From Bog-756 sp963806455 (lineage in GTDB: Bacteria > Actinomycetota > Acidimicrobiia > Acidimicrobiales > RAAP-2): 64,000 nucleotides of DNA. Position 1 is the stretch's first letter; every line of letters begins with the position of its first letter. The notes beneath the pieces are model-generated. The model ran no database searches and had not been told where the DNA came from. It saw only the letters and a program-made list of their open reading frames with translations. The DNA lies in NCBI GenBank assembly GCA_963806455.1, contig CAWDXZ010000002.1, forward strand, positions 496,001-560,000, read 5' to 3'. The position numbers and the translations under genes are program-made. Positions 45,594 through 52,915 of the stretch are shown here, piece after piece.

Positions 45594-46868
45594 GTGAGCC
45601 GAGCAGAGTCGAGCGAGATGCGCAGAACAGAGCCAGACCAGGGACCGAGGCCGTTCTCATCGGTCGAGGACGCCATCGCGGCCGTTGCCCGGGGCGAGAT
45701 CGTCGTGGTGGTCGACGACGAGGACCGCGAGAACGAGGGCGACCTGATCATGGCGGCCGACGCCGTCACCCCGGAGAAGATCGCCTTCTTCCTCGCCCAC
45801 ACCTCCGGTCTCATCTGTGTGCCCCTCACCCCGGAGCGGGTCGAGCACCTCGAGCTGCCGCTCATGGTGACGGCCAACACCGAAGTGCAGCGGACGGCCT
45901 TCACCGTCAGTGTCGACTATCGGCACGGGACCTCGACCGGGATTTCGGCGGCAGACCGCGCCGCCACCATCAAGGCCCTTGCCGACCCGCACATCCGGCC
46001 CTCCGACCTCAACCGACCCGGTCACATCTTCCCCCTCAGGTACCGGCCGGGCGGCGTCCTCAAGCGAGCCGGTCACACCGAGGCGGCCGTGGACCTGGCC
46101 CGGGCGGCCGGGATGTCGCCGGCCGGTGTGCTGTGCGAGGTGGTCAGTGAGGACAAGACGGGGATGGCCCGTCTTCCCGAGCTCGTGGACTTCGCCCGGA
46201 AGCACGGGCTGCACCTCATCTCCATCGCCGACCTCATCCGCTACCGGCGGCGCAAGGACAAGCTGGTCCGTCGCATCGCCGAGGCCCGGATCCCGACCGA
46301 CTTCGGCGAGTTCAAGGCCTTCGCCTACGAGTCGGTGCTCGACGGGGAGCACCACGTGGCGCTGGTCAAGGGCGAGATCGACGGCCGGCCCAATGTGCTT
46401 GTCCGGGTCCACAGCGAGTGCCTGACCGGGGACGTGTTCGGATCGCTCCGGTGCGACTGCGGCCCACAGCTCCACGGCGCCATGGCCACCATCAACGACC
46501 AGGGCAGTGGCGTGCTGGTGTACCTGCGCGGCCACGAGGGCCGAGGCATCGGCCTGGCCCACAAGCTCCGCGCCTACAGCCTGCAGGAGGAGGGTCTCGA
46601 CACCGTGGACGCCAACCTCGAGCTCGGTCTGCCGGCCGACTCGCGCGAGTACGGGATCGGAGCTCAGATCCTCGTCGATCTGGGTGTCACCACGATGCGC
46701 CTGATGACCAACAACCCGACCAAGTACGGAGGCCTCGAGGGATTCGGCCTCGACATCGTCGAGCGGGTGAGCATCCAGCCCACCCCCACACCCGAGAACA
46801 TCGAGTACCTGCGGACCAAGCGCGAGCGCATGGGACACCTGCTCGAGGGTCTCGATGACGTCCTCTGA
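45594..46868 (+). CDS. ribBA: RibBA, dihydroxybutanone-phosphate synthase / GTP cyclohydrolase II
   Basis: A 424-aa bifunctional enzyme for both starting reactions of riboflavin. RibB (~25-225) has DDEDRENEGDL, the RHGTSTGISAADRA site and RPGHIFPLR. RibA (~230-420) has the three-cysteine zinc site SECLTGDVFGSLRCDCGPQ, the catalytic RGHEGRGIGL and TNNPTKYGGL. Possible starts are GTG 45519, GTG 45594 and ATG 45618. 45594 has a GGAAG about 9 nt upstream. The upstream gap is less GC-rich than its surroundings but shows no FMN riboswitch. ribE is absent between ribD and this gene. Confidence 0.94.
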   Translation: MSRAESSEMRRTEPDQGPRPFSSVEDAIAAVARGEIVVVVDDEDRENEGDLIMAADAVTPEKIAFFLAHTSGLICVPLTPERVEHLELPLMVTANTEVQRTAFTVSVDYRHGTSTGISAADRAATIKALADPHIRPSDLNRPGHIFPLRYRPGGVLKRAGHTEAAVDLARAAGMSPAGVLCEVVSEDKTGMARLPELVDFARKHGLHLISIADLIRYRRRKDKLVRRIAEARIPTDFGEFKAFAYESVLDGEHHVALVKGEIDGRPNVLVRVHSECLTGDVFGSLRCDCGPQLHGAMATINDQGSGVLVYLRGHEGRGIGLAHKLRAYSLQEEGLDTVDANLELGLPADSREYGIGAQILVDLGVTTMRLMTNNPTKYGGLEGFGLDIVERVSIQPTPTPENIEYLRTKRERMGHLLEGLDDVL

Positions 46869-47430
46869 CCGCACCGGGCTACCGGCCGACGCCAAGGACC
46901 GCGCCGCAGCACGGGTGGGCGCCGCCGTCGACGGCCGGCGGACGGACCGTGCTGGGCTCCGGGTCGGATTCGCCTGTTCCGAGTTCAACGGAGGGATCAC
47001 CGACCGGCTGCTGACGGGCGCACTGGACGTCTTGGAGGAGGCCGGCGGCGACCCGGCCCGCTCGGTGGTGGCCTGGGCTCCGGGGGCATTCGAACTGCCC
47101 CTGGTGGCCCTGCGGCTGGCCCAGTCGGGCTCGGTGGACGCGGTCATCGCCCTGGGCGCGGTGATCAGGGGTGACACCGGCCACTACGAGTTCGTGGCCG
47201 GCGAGTGCGCGGCCGGACTGCAGCGGGTGCAGCTCGACACGGGCGTCCCCGTGGTGTTCGGCGTGCTCACCACCGACACGGTTGACCAGGCTCTGGTGCG
47301 GTCGGAACCCGGTGAGCAGAACAAAGGCCGCGAGGCCGCGTTCACCGCCCTGAGCATGGCCGCGGTGCTCGACGCCGTATCCGACGCCACGGCCTCCCCT
47401 CGCCTGGGCTTCTCGGTCGGAGGACGCTGA
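46855..47430 (+). CDS. ribH: 6,7-Dimethyl-8-ribityllumazine synthase
   Basis: A 191-aa lumazine synthase that condenses the RibA- and RibB-derived products. It has FACSEFNGGITDRLLTGAL, APGAFELPLVA, ALGAVIRGDTGHYEFVA, PVVFGVLTTDT and EQNKGREAA, with the catalytic His in TGHYE. The N-terminus is ~30 residues longer than usual. It overlaps ribBA by 14 bp and its TGA overlaps the hisG ATG. Confidence 0.95.
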   Translation: MTSSDRTGLPADAKDRAAARVGAAVDGRRTDRAGLRVGFACSEFNGGITDRLLTGALDVLEEAGGDPARSVVAWAPGAFELPLVALRLAQSGSVDAVIALGAVIRGDTGHYEFVAGECAAGLQRVQLDTGVPVVFGVLTTDTVDQALVRSEPGEQNKGREAAFTALSMAAVLDAVSDATASPRLGFSVGGR

Positions 47431-48326
47431 TGCTCCGCATGGTCCTGCCCAAGGGTTCACTTGAACGGGCCACACTCGACTTGTTCGCTGCGGCCGATCT
47501 GGCCGTGACTCGGTCGTCGGAGGTCGACTACCGGGCCACCATCGATGATCCCCGGGTGGACGAGGTGCGCATCCTCCGTCCCCAGGAGATCCCCCTCTAC
47601 GTGGCCAGCGGGCTGTTCGACGTCGGCATCACCGGGCGCGACTGGGTCGAGGAGCGGAGCAGCGACGTCACGTCGCTCGGCGTCCTCCAGTACTCGAAGT
47701 CCACCGACAACCCGGTCCGTGTGGTCCTCGCCGTGCCGACCGGCTCCCCGGTCTCCTCGGTGACCGACCTGGCCCGGGCGGCGACCGGGGCGGAGGGCGC
47801 CCTGCGCGTGTCCACCGAGTACCCGGAGCTCACCCGCCGCTATCTCGAGCGTCACGGGGTGCGCGCCGACGTGAGCCTCTCCTACGGTGCGACCGAGGCG
47901 AAGGTGCCTGACATCGCCGATTGTGTCGTGGAGATCACCGAGACCGGGCGTGCCCTCCGCGCCGCCGGGCTCGAGATCGTCGAGACGCTGCTCGTGTCCC
48001 ACACCGAGCTGATCGCCAATCCGACGGCGGCCAAGGACCCCGAGAAGCACCACGCCATGGAGCAGCTGCTCACCTTGCTGCAAGGGGCCCTGGAGGCGCG
48101 CGGGAAGGTGCTGGTCAAGCTCAACGTGACCACCGAGCAGCTCCCGGGTGTCATCGAGGTCCTTCCGGCCCTGCGATCACCGACGGTGTCGGAGCTGTTC
48201 GGGGGCGGCGGGTTCGCCGTCGAGACGGTGGTGCCCAAGTCAGAGATCAACGTCTTGATCCCCGCGCTCAAGGACCGGGGGGCCACCGATATCATCGAGC
48301 TCGCGTTGTCGAAGATCGTTCATTGA
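47430..48326 (+). CDS. hisG: ATP phosphoribosyltransferase, long form (HisG)
   Basis: This starts histidine synthesis from ATP and PRPP. At 298 aa it is the long, self-sufficient form. Catalytic domains cover ~1-205 (LPKGSLE, ASGLFDVGITGRDWV, the PRPP loop near IVEITETGRALRAAGLEIVE as EITETGRALRA). The C-terminal ACT-like regulatory domain covers ~215-298 (KLNVTTEQLPGVIEVLPAL, VPKSEINVLIPALKDRGATDI) and would bind histidine. No other his genes are in the window. It is coupled to ribH by TGATG. Confidence 0.95.
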   Translation: MLRMVLPKGSLERATLDLFAAADLAVTRSSEVDYRATIDDPRVDEVRILRPQEIPLYVASGLFDVGITGRDWVEERSSDVTSLGVLQYSKSTDNPVRVVLAVPTGSPVSSVTDLARAATGAEGALRVSTEYPELTRRYLERHGVRADVSLSYGATEAKVPDIADCVVEITETGRALRAAGLEIVETLLVSHTELIANPTAAKDPEKHHAMEQLLTLLQGALEARGKVLVKLNVTTEQLPGVIEVLPALRSPTVSELFGGGGFAVETVVPKSEINVLIPALKDRGATDIIELALSKIVH

Positions 48327-48335
48327 GGAGTTGGA

Positions 48336-49172
48336 TTGACGGCGGCCACATGGATGGGAGCTGACCACTTCGTTCCGGTCGGGGGCCATCCGCTGGTCGG
48401 ATGGGTCGCCGAGTTCGACGTGGAGCGGGGCATCGGTGTCGTCCGCAACGGCCCCGGTCGCCGGGTGTCGTTCCACTGCACGGCCATCTCGGACGGCTCG
48501 CGCCGGATCGACCCGGGGACGGTGGTGGCCTTCGTCGTCTCGGCCGGCCGGCTGGGTCAGCTGGAGGCGCGATCGGTGCGGCCGCTGCCGGGCGTGGTGC
48601 CCCCCGGCTCGACGCTCGCCCCCGGCGAGGGCGTGGGCGCCGGTGCAGGACGACCCGGTTCCTCGGACGGGTCGTCCCCGCCCGTTCGCCCGGCCGAGTC
48701 TGCCGGCAGTGACGCCGACCGGGGGGTTCAGCCGGATCCCGGCCCGGCGCCGGGCTCGGGCCGTCCGGGGCCCGGCGGGCCCGGCCCGGTCCCCTCACTG
48801 GCCGCCCCCGGTGTCCCCGATCTGTTCGACCAGGACGCCGACCCCGACGGTGGGCCCGCCGACGCGACCCCACCCGGTGGCTCCGCGGCGTCACCGGAGC
48901 CCCCGTCACCCGAGCCCCCGTCACCCGAGCCCCCGTCACCCGAGCCCCCGTCACCCGAGCCCCCGTCACCCGAGCCCCCGTCACCCGAGCCCCCGTCACC
49001 CGAGCCCCCGTCACCCGAGCCCCCGTCACCCGAGCCCCCGTCACCCGAGCCCCCGTCACCGGAGGCCCCGAGGCCGGACTTCTGGTCGCCGATCGGCAAG
49101 CCCACGGCCGGCCCGCCACCGACCTGGCGCACGCCGGTGACTCCGAAACTGCCGCCGCCCGAGGACGGCTGA
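48336..49172 (+). CDS. Cold-shock-domain-like protein with a long proline-rich repeat tail
   Basis: A 278-aa protein. Residues ~18-95 look like a divergent cold-shock OB fold (VGWVAEFDVERGIGVVRN, RRVSFHCTAISDGSRRIDPG, VAFVVSAGRLGQLEA), where the usual aromatic RNP motifs are partly lost. A Gly/Pro/Ser linker follows, then 12 tandem SPEPP-type pentapeptides (residues ~186-245) and an end with WSPIGKPT and WRTPVTP. The start is TTG 48336 with AGGAG (48326-48330) 5 nt upstream, inside the hisG end region. The last 445 bp are antisense to the MFS gene. Nucleic-acid binding is likely for the domain; the tail's role is unknown. Confidence 0.7.
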   Translation: MTAATWMGADHFVPVGGHPLVGWVAEFDVERGIGVVRNGPGRRVSFHCTAISDGSRRIDPGTVVAFVVSAGRLGQLEARSVRPLPGVVPPGSTLAPGEGVGAGAGRPGSSDGSSPPVRPAESAGSDADRGVQPDPGPAPGSGRPGPGGPGPVPSLAAPGVPDLFDQDADPDGGPADATPPGGSAASPEPPSPEPPSPEPPSPEPPSPEPPSPEPPSPEPPSPEPPSPEPPSPEPPSPEPPSPEAPRPDFWSPIGKPTAGPPPTWRTPVTPKLPPPEDG

Positions 49173-50749
49173 CCCCCGTCGCCGGCGCCCAGCGCCGGGG
49201 AGGGAGCGCCCTCGGGGTTGTCATCCTCGGCGTAGGGATTGCCGAGGATGTTCCGTGCCATGTCGATGACCACCGCGCTGTCGGCATCCTCCTTGGTCAC
49301 CACGCCGAGCAGCGGGGCGGCCAGCAGCCCGGTCACGATGCCCGTCTCGGCCATCGACTCGGCCTGGACCACGCTCCACTCCCACAGGCGGCCGATCATG
49401 TCCGGGCTCGTCGCCTTGCGGGCCGGGTACTTGAGCCAGCAGTTCACGGTGGCATGGGCCAGGCCGGTGGCGGCCGGGAAGACCCAGATCAGCCGGTAGT
49501 TCCCGGTGGCGTCGACGACGACGGCGGCGAGGTAGGCGAGGAGGACGCTGCAGAGGTTGAACGGGGCGAGGAGCACACCCAGCCGCTGGCCCAGGCCGCC
49601 GGCCCGGGGCAGCAGCTGGAGCAGGAGGGGAGCCAGGACGATGATGTAGGCGCCGATCAGCGGCGCGCCGATGTAGCTCAGGACGACGGCCTGCCACAGA
49701 TGGGTGTCGAAGTACTGGACCCCGGCCAGAACGGCCCCGACCAGGGGAGCCCCGACCGCCAGTTGCATGGGTGAGAGCCAGCGGCTGAGGGGGATCCCCA
49801 GTGCGATCCCGATGAGGAACACCGGCAGCCCGGTGGCCAGGCCGGCGACAGTCTGGGCGCTGGCTCCGGCATGGAGTACCCGCTGGAAGAACAGGATGGC
49901 GACGTAGGCGGTCGAGCCCACCCCGGACCAGAAGAGCAGCGACCCGGCCACCAGCACCTTGGCGTTGGGTCCGGAGAGGATGTCCCGGAGCTCGTCCAGG
50001 GTCGGCCGGGCCCGCTCTCGCCGATCGGCATCCGCACCGAACGTGGCGGTCGGCGCCTCGCGGACCAAGGTCAGCACCAGGATGCCCACCACCACCAGGA
50101 TCACCGCGTCCAGCTGGAAGGGCAGGTTCCAGGTGGACGGCTGGCTCTGCTTCCAGGTGGCGATGGCCGTGCCCTTGATGGCCAGGCTGGCCACCGTTCC
50201 GAGGACCGTGGTGAGCAGCAAGGCCTTGATCCACCGGCTGCGGCCGAACACCTCGGGAACGACGGCCACGTTGGTGAGTGTGAAGATGGCGGCGGCCTGC
50301 CGGGCGATGACGATGAAGAGCACCAGCAGCCAGTAGCCGGTCGCCACGGTGAACATCCAGGTCGACAGGCCCATGGCGATGAGGCTGCCGGCCATGTACG
50401 GCGTCCGGCGGCCTACCCGGCTCCGGGTGCGATCGCTCAGGCGGCCGGCCAACGGATAGGTGAGCCAGCTCAACAACCGGTTGGCGGTGAGGGCGAAGGT
50501 CACCGCCAGCGCGCCCGAGGCGCGCTGCTGGACGTAGAGGGTGATGAGAACACCCGACACCGCCAGGTTGGCCCGGGGCCCGACCAGCCCGATGGACAGG
50601 CCGATGAAGCTCCTGACCCGGGAGCTGTCGATCGGCCCGGACGGCCCGGGCGGGCCATCGCCGGGGCCGTCGCCGGGGCTCGAGGATGGGGTGGGTGGGA
50701 GCGGACCGCCGGACTGGGAATTTGGGGGTTGGTCGGGCCCGACGGTCAC
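48728..50749 (-). CDS. MFS transporter (GPH/MFS_2-like) with a glycine-rich C-terminal repeat tail
   Basis: A 673-aa protein. After a Pro/Ser-rich N-terminus come about 12 membrane helices (~45-485). The MFS loop DRTRSRVGRRTPYM after helix 2 is like the glycoside-pentoside-hexuronide and SLC45-type carriers; the substrate is unknown. From about residue 525 the protein becomes Gly/Ser/Asp-rich and contains the GGSGD repeat, the reverse strand of the neighbour's SPEPP repeat. No stop occurs in this frame before 48728, so the antisense extension is forced unless there is a base error. GTG 50749 overlaps the stop of the DUF1844 gene as GTGA. Confidence 0.75.
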   Translation of the reverse strand: MTVGPDQPPNSQSGGPLPPTPSSSPGDGPGDGPPGPSGPIDSSRVRSFIGLSIGLVGPRANLAVSGVLITLYVQQRASGALAVTFALTANRLLSWLTYPLAGRLSDRTRSRVGRRTPYMAGSLIAMGLSTWMFTVATGYWLLVLFIVIARQAAAIFTLTNVAVVPEVFGRSRWIKALLLTTVLGTVASLAIKGTAIATWKQSQPSTWNLPFQLDAVILVVVGILVLTLVREAPTATFGADADRRERARPTLDELRDILSGPNAKVLVAGSLLFWSGVGSTAYVAILFFQRVLHAGASAQTVAGLATGLPVFLIGIALGIPLSRWLSPMQLAVGAPLVGAVLAGVQYFDTHLWQAVVLSYIGAPLIGAYIIVLAPLLLQLLPRAGGLGQRLGVLLAPFNLCSVLLAYLAAVVVDATGNYRLIWVFPAATGLAHATVNCWLKYPARKATSPDMIGRLWEWSVVQAESMAETGIVTGLLAAPLLGVVTKEDADSAVVIDMARNILGNPYAEDDNPEGAPSPALGAGDGGQPSSGGGSFGVTGVRQVGGGPAVGLPIGDQKSGLGASGDGGSGDGGSGDGGSGDGGSGDGGSGDGGSGDGGSGDGGSGDGGSGDGGSGDGGSGDAAEPPGGVASAGPPSGSASWSNRSGTPGAASEGTGPGPPGPGRPEPGAGPGSG
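48891..49070. repeat. 15-bp tandem repeat, 12 units, coding on both strands
   Basis: Ten identical TCACCCGAGCCCCCG units (48906-49055) lie between two end units that differ by one and two bases (48891-48905, 49056-49070). On plus each unit encodes SPEPP in the cold-shock-like protein. On minus each encodes GGSGD in the MFS protein. As 15 is a multiple of three, copy-number change keeps both frames. Confidence 0.97.
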
Positions 50750-51273
50750 CCGTCTGGGTCGGGCTCGCGTCCGGATCCGCCCTCGGTTCCGGGAGAAGTC
50801 TCGCCGCCCGACGCAGGTCCGTCGGCCGTCCCTCCGTTGGCCGCCGCGCCCGACGCCACGTCGGCTCCGGCCCGTTTGGCCCCCTCGATCTGGACATAGG
50901 CCAAGCGCAGCTGGCTGAGCCCGTCCTTCAACTGCGGCTCGGCATCGCCCAGTCGGCCCCCGAGCCCCTCGACCAGGCTGGCGAGCGCGTCGATGGCCAG
51001 CCGGGCATGGTCGAGCAACGCCGGCTGCTGGGAGAGGTAGACCGCGGCCAGTTCGAACAGGCCGTAGCAGTGGTTGGCCACCACCACCTCGGCGGGCGAG
51101 CCGGCCAGTTCCGCCCGCATGGCGGCCACCTGTTCGGCCAGGGCCTCCTGGTCGAGCTCGTCGCCGGCGGACGGCCCCGATCCGACCGGAGCGTCGCCCG
51201 CCGGAGGCGGTGCCCCGGAACCGGAGGGCGCTCCGACCGGTCGCTCGCCGCCGGGTGTCCACAAAGAGCTCAC
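50746..51273 (-). CDS. DUF1844 family protein
   Basis: A 175-aa soluble protein. A Gly/Pro/Ser-rich N-terminus precedes a helical domain at ~48-135 (EALAEQVAAMRAEL, NHCYGLFELAAVYLSQQP, LLDHARLAIDALASLVEGLG, LKDGLSQLRLAYVQI), which fits DUF1844. The tail is low-complexity and acidic. Function unknown. Genes of this family often sit next to infC in actinobacteria. GTG 51273 is fixed by a TAGGCT -10 exactly 7 nt upstream. Confidence 0.72.
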   Translation of the reverse strand: MSSLWTPGGERPVGAPSGSGAPPPAGDAPVGSGPSAGDELDQEALAEQVAAMRAELAGSPAEVVVANHCYGLFELAAVYLSQQPALLDHARLAIDALASLVEGLGGRLGDAEPQLKDGLSQLRLAYVQIEGAKRAGADVASGAAANGGTADGPASGGETSPGTEGGSGREPDPDG

Positions 51274-51279
51274 GACTGG

Positions 51280-51286
51280 TAGCCTA
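51280..51286. promoter_or_regulatory. Bidirectional -10 TAGCCTA between DUF1844 gene and infC
   Basis: TAGCCTA reads TAGGCT towards the DUF1844 gene (minus), 7 nt before its GTG, and TAGCCT towards infC (plus), giving a start near 51292. The arrangement equals that at 5061-5067. Confidence 0.45.
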
Positions 51287-51291
51287 AAGCA

Positions 51292-51484
51292 CTGATAGAC
51301 GAGGAAGCGGGGTCTGGAGGTCGAAGGCCCCCACCCGGCCACCGGGTCGTCGGCATGTCTGACGGACGGTGCGTCGGGTCAATGGGACCGATGGTCGCCA
51401 GTATGGCTGGGGCCGGCGGTGGGCTCCGCTCCTTCGACGCAGGTCATGGGGGAACCGTGACCCGAAGAAGAGGAGTGAAGTCGC
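51292..51484 (+). promoter_or_regulatory. Structured 5' leader of infC
   Basis: About 190 nt without an ORF. Hairpins seen: ACCCGG (51333-51338) with CCGGGT (51342-51347); TGG-GACC (51383-51389) with GGTC-g-CCA (51393-51400); GGTCA (51442-51446) with TGACC (51458-51462), which ends 8 nt before the AGGAG site (51471-51475). infC leaders are autoregulated by L20 or IF3 in other bacteria. No known family is recognised here. Confidence 0.45.
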
Positions 51485-52186
51485 ATAGCAGCCACCATCA
51501 CCACTGAACCTCGCATCAACGACAGGATCCGGGCCCGTGAGGTGCGATTGGTCGACCCCGACGGGGAGCAGCTCGGTATCAAGCTGTTGCCCGAAGCGCT
51601 GGCCATCGCCAACGAGCTCGATTTGGACCTCGTCGAGGTGGCACCGGGGGCCAACCCACCGGTGTGCCGCATCATGGACTACGGGAAATTCAAGTTCGAT
51701 GCGGCGCAGCGGGCCAAGGAATCGAGACGGAAGGCCGTCCACGTCGGCATCAAGGAGATGAAGTACCGGCCGAAGATCGGAGACGGCGACTTCGACACCA
51801 AGACCCGCCAGGTGGCCAAATTCCTGGAGGAGGGCCACAAGGTCAAGGTCACCATCATGTTCCGGGGACGTGAGGTCTTCCATCCCGAACTCGGGAAGCG
51901 GATCCTGGACCGGATCGCCGAACAGATGGACGGAGTCGGGAAGTCCGAGTCCGTGCCGCGGCTGGACGGCCGCAACATGGTGATGGTGCTGGCACCCGAC
52001 AAGCGGGCCAAGCAATCGGCGGCTTCGCGGGGCTCGGCCCACCACGGTGACGAGTCGAACGGTGCGGCGCCGGGAAACGGGGCAGGGACAGGGGCCGGCA
52101 CCTTGAACGGTCAGAGCGGGGACCGGGCCGTCGACCCGTCGAGTGATGAGGGCTCGCCCGCCGGGACGAGCGAAGGAGAGGGTTGA
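51485..52186 (+). CDS. infC: Translation initiation factor IF-3, starting at ATA
   Basis: A 233-aa IF3. The N-domain has INDRIRAREVRLVDPDGEQLG and MDYGKFKFD. The linker is Lys-rich, and the C-domain has KEMKYRPKIGDGDFDTK, MFRGREVFHPELG and NMVMVLAP. A Gly/Ser/Asp-rich tail of ~50 residues follows, as in many actinobacteria. A TGA is in frame nine bases before ATA 51485, and no ATG/GTG/TTG precedes the conserved INDRIR. ATA lies 9 nt after AGGAG. infC using a rare start that IF3 itself discriminates against is known from E. coli (AUU), so ATA fits. Confidence 0.92.
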   Translation: MAATITTEPRINDRIRAREVRLVDPDGEQLGIKLLPEALAIANELDLDLVEVAPGANPPVCRIMDYGKFKFDAAQRAKESRRKAVHVGIKEMKYRPKIGDGDFDTKTRQVAKFLEEGHKVKVTIMFRGREVFHPELGKRILDRIAEQMDGVGKSESVPRLDGRNMVMVLAPDKRAKQSAASRGSAHHGDESNGAAPGNGAGTGAGTLNGQSGDRAVDPSSDEGSPAGTSEGEG

Positions 52187-52190
52187 GACG

Positions 52191-52385
52191 ATGCCGAAGA
52201 TGAAGACCGACAGCGGCGCCCGCAAGCGGATCAAGGTGACCGGGACGGGACGGTTGCGGCGTCGCAAGGCCTACCGGTCACACCTGCTGGAGAAGAAGTC
52301 GAGCGCTCGGAAGCGCCGCTTGGGTCGCGAGACTGACTTCGCCCCGGGTGACGCCCGCCAGGTCAAGCGCATGCTCGGCCGCTGA
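52191..52385 (+). CDS. rpmI: 50S ribosomal protein L35
   Basis: A 64-aa basic protein with MPKMKTDSGARKRIKVTGTG, RRKAYRSHLLEKKS and the end DARQVKRMLGR. It follows infC by 4 bp in the usual infC-rpmI-rplT order. It is a component of the large ribosomal subunit. Confidence 0.98.
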   Translation: MPKMKTDSGARKRIKVTGTGRLRRRKAYRSHLLEKKSSARKRRLGRETDFAPGDARQVKRMLGR

Positions 52386-52401
52386 CGCCACCGACCATCG
52401 G

Positions 52402-52435
52402 GGCCGGCGGTCCGGCCGGTCAAGGGGACCGGTCC
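52402..52435 (+). other. Hairpins in the rpmI-rplT gap
   Basis: GGCCGG (52402-52407) pairs with CCGGCC (52412-52417), and GGACCGGTCC (52426-52435) is a perfect palindrome. The 143-bp gap is long for this operon and may hold a regulatory or processing site. Confidence 0.35.
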
Positions 52436-52528
52436 GAGTGGCGCCGGATGTGTCCGTCCCCTGCAGAGACGACGATGCCGCGCCCCGTCTGAACGTCCGA
52501 CAAGTCCACGACAGAGAAGGAGTCCCTC

Positions 52529-52915
52529 ATGGCCCGAGTCAAGCGCGCCGTACACGCGAAGAAGCACCACCGAGCTGTCCTCGAGCAGGCCCAGGGCTAC
52601 TACGGGAACAAGAGCCGCTCGTTCCGTGCCGCCAACGAGCAGTTGATGCACTCCATGCAGTATGCGTACCGCGACCGGCGCGCCCGCAAGGGAGACTTCC
52701 GTCAGCTGTGGATCCAACGGATCAACGCGGCCGCCCGCCTCAACGGAACCAGCTACAGCCGGTTCATTGCCGGACTCCACCGCGCCGACGTCGAAGTCGA
52801 TCGCAAGGTGCTGGCCGACTTGGCGGTCACCGAGCCCGAGGCGTTCGCCGCCCTGGTGCGGGTGGCGAACGAGGCATTGGTGAGCTCGCAAACGAGTGCC
52901 GAGGCCACACCCTGA
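52529..52915 (+). CDS. rplT: 50S ribosomal protein L20
   Basis: A 128-aa RNA-binding protein needed for early assembly of the large subunit. It has MARVKRAVHAKKHHRAVLEQAQGYYG at the N-terminus in family form, KSRSFRAANEQLMHSMQYAYRDRRARKGDFR and WIQRINAAARLNG. GAGAAGGAG lies 5-12 nt before the ATG. Its stop TGA overlaps the CTG that appears to start the next gene. Confidence 0.98.
   Translation: MARVKRAVHAKKHHRAVLEQAQGYYGNKSRSFRAANEQLMHSMQYAYRDRRARKGDFRQLWIQRINAAARLNGTSYSRFIAGLHRADVEVDRKVLADLAVTEPEAFAALVRVANEALVSSQTSAEATP

Noticed and set aside
48891..49070. CRISPR array
   Set aside because: Perfect 15-bp direct tandem units with no spacers, in frame in two coding regions.
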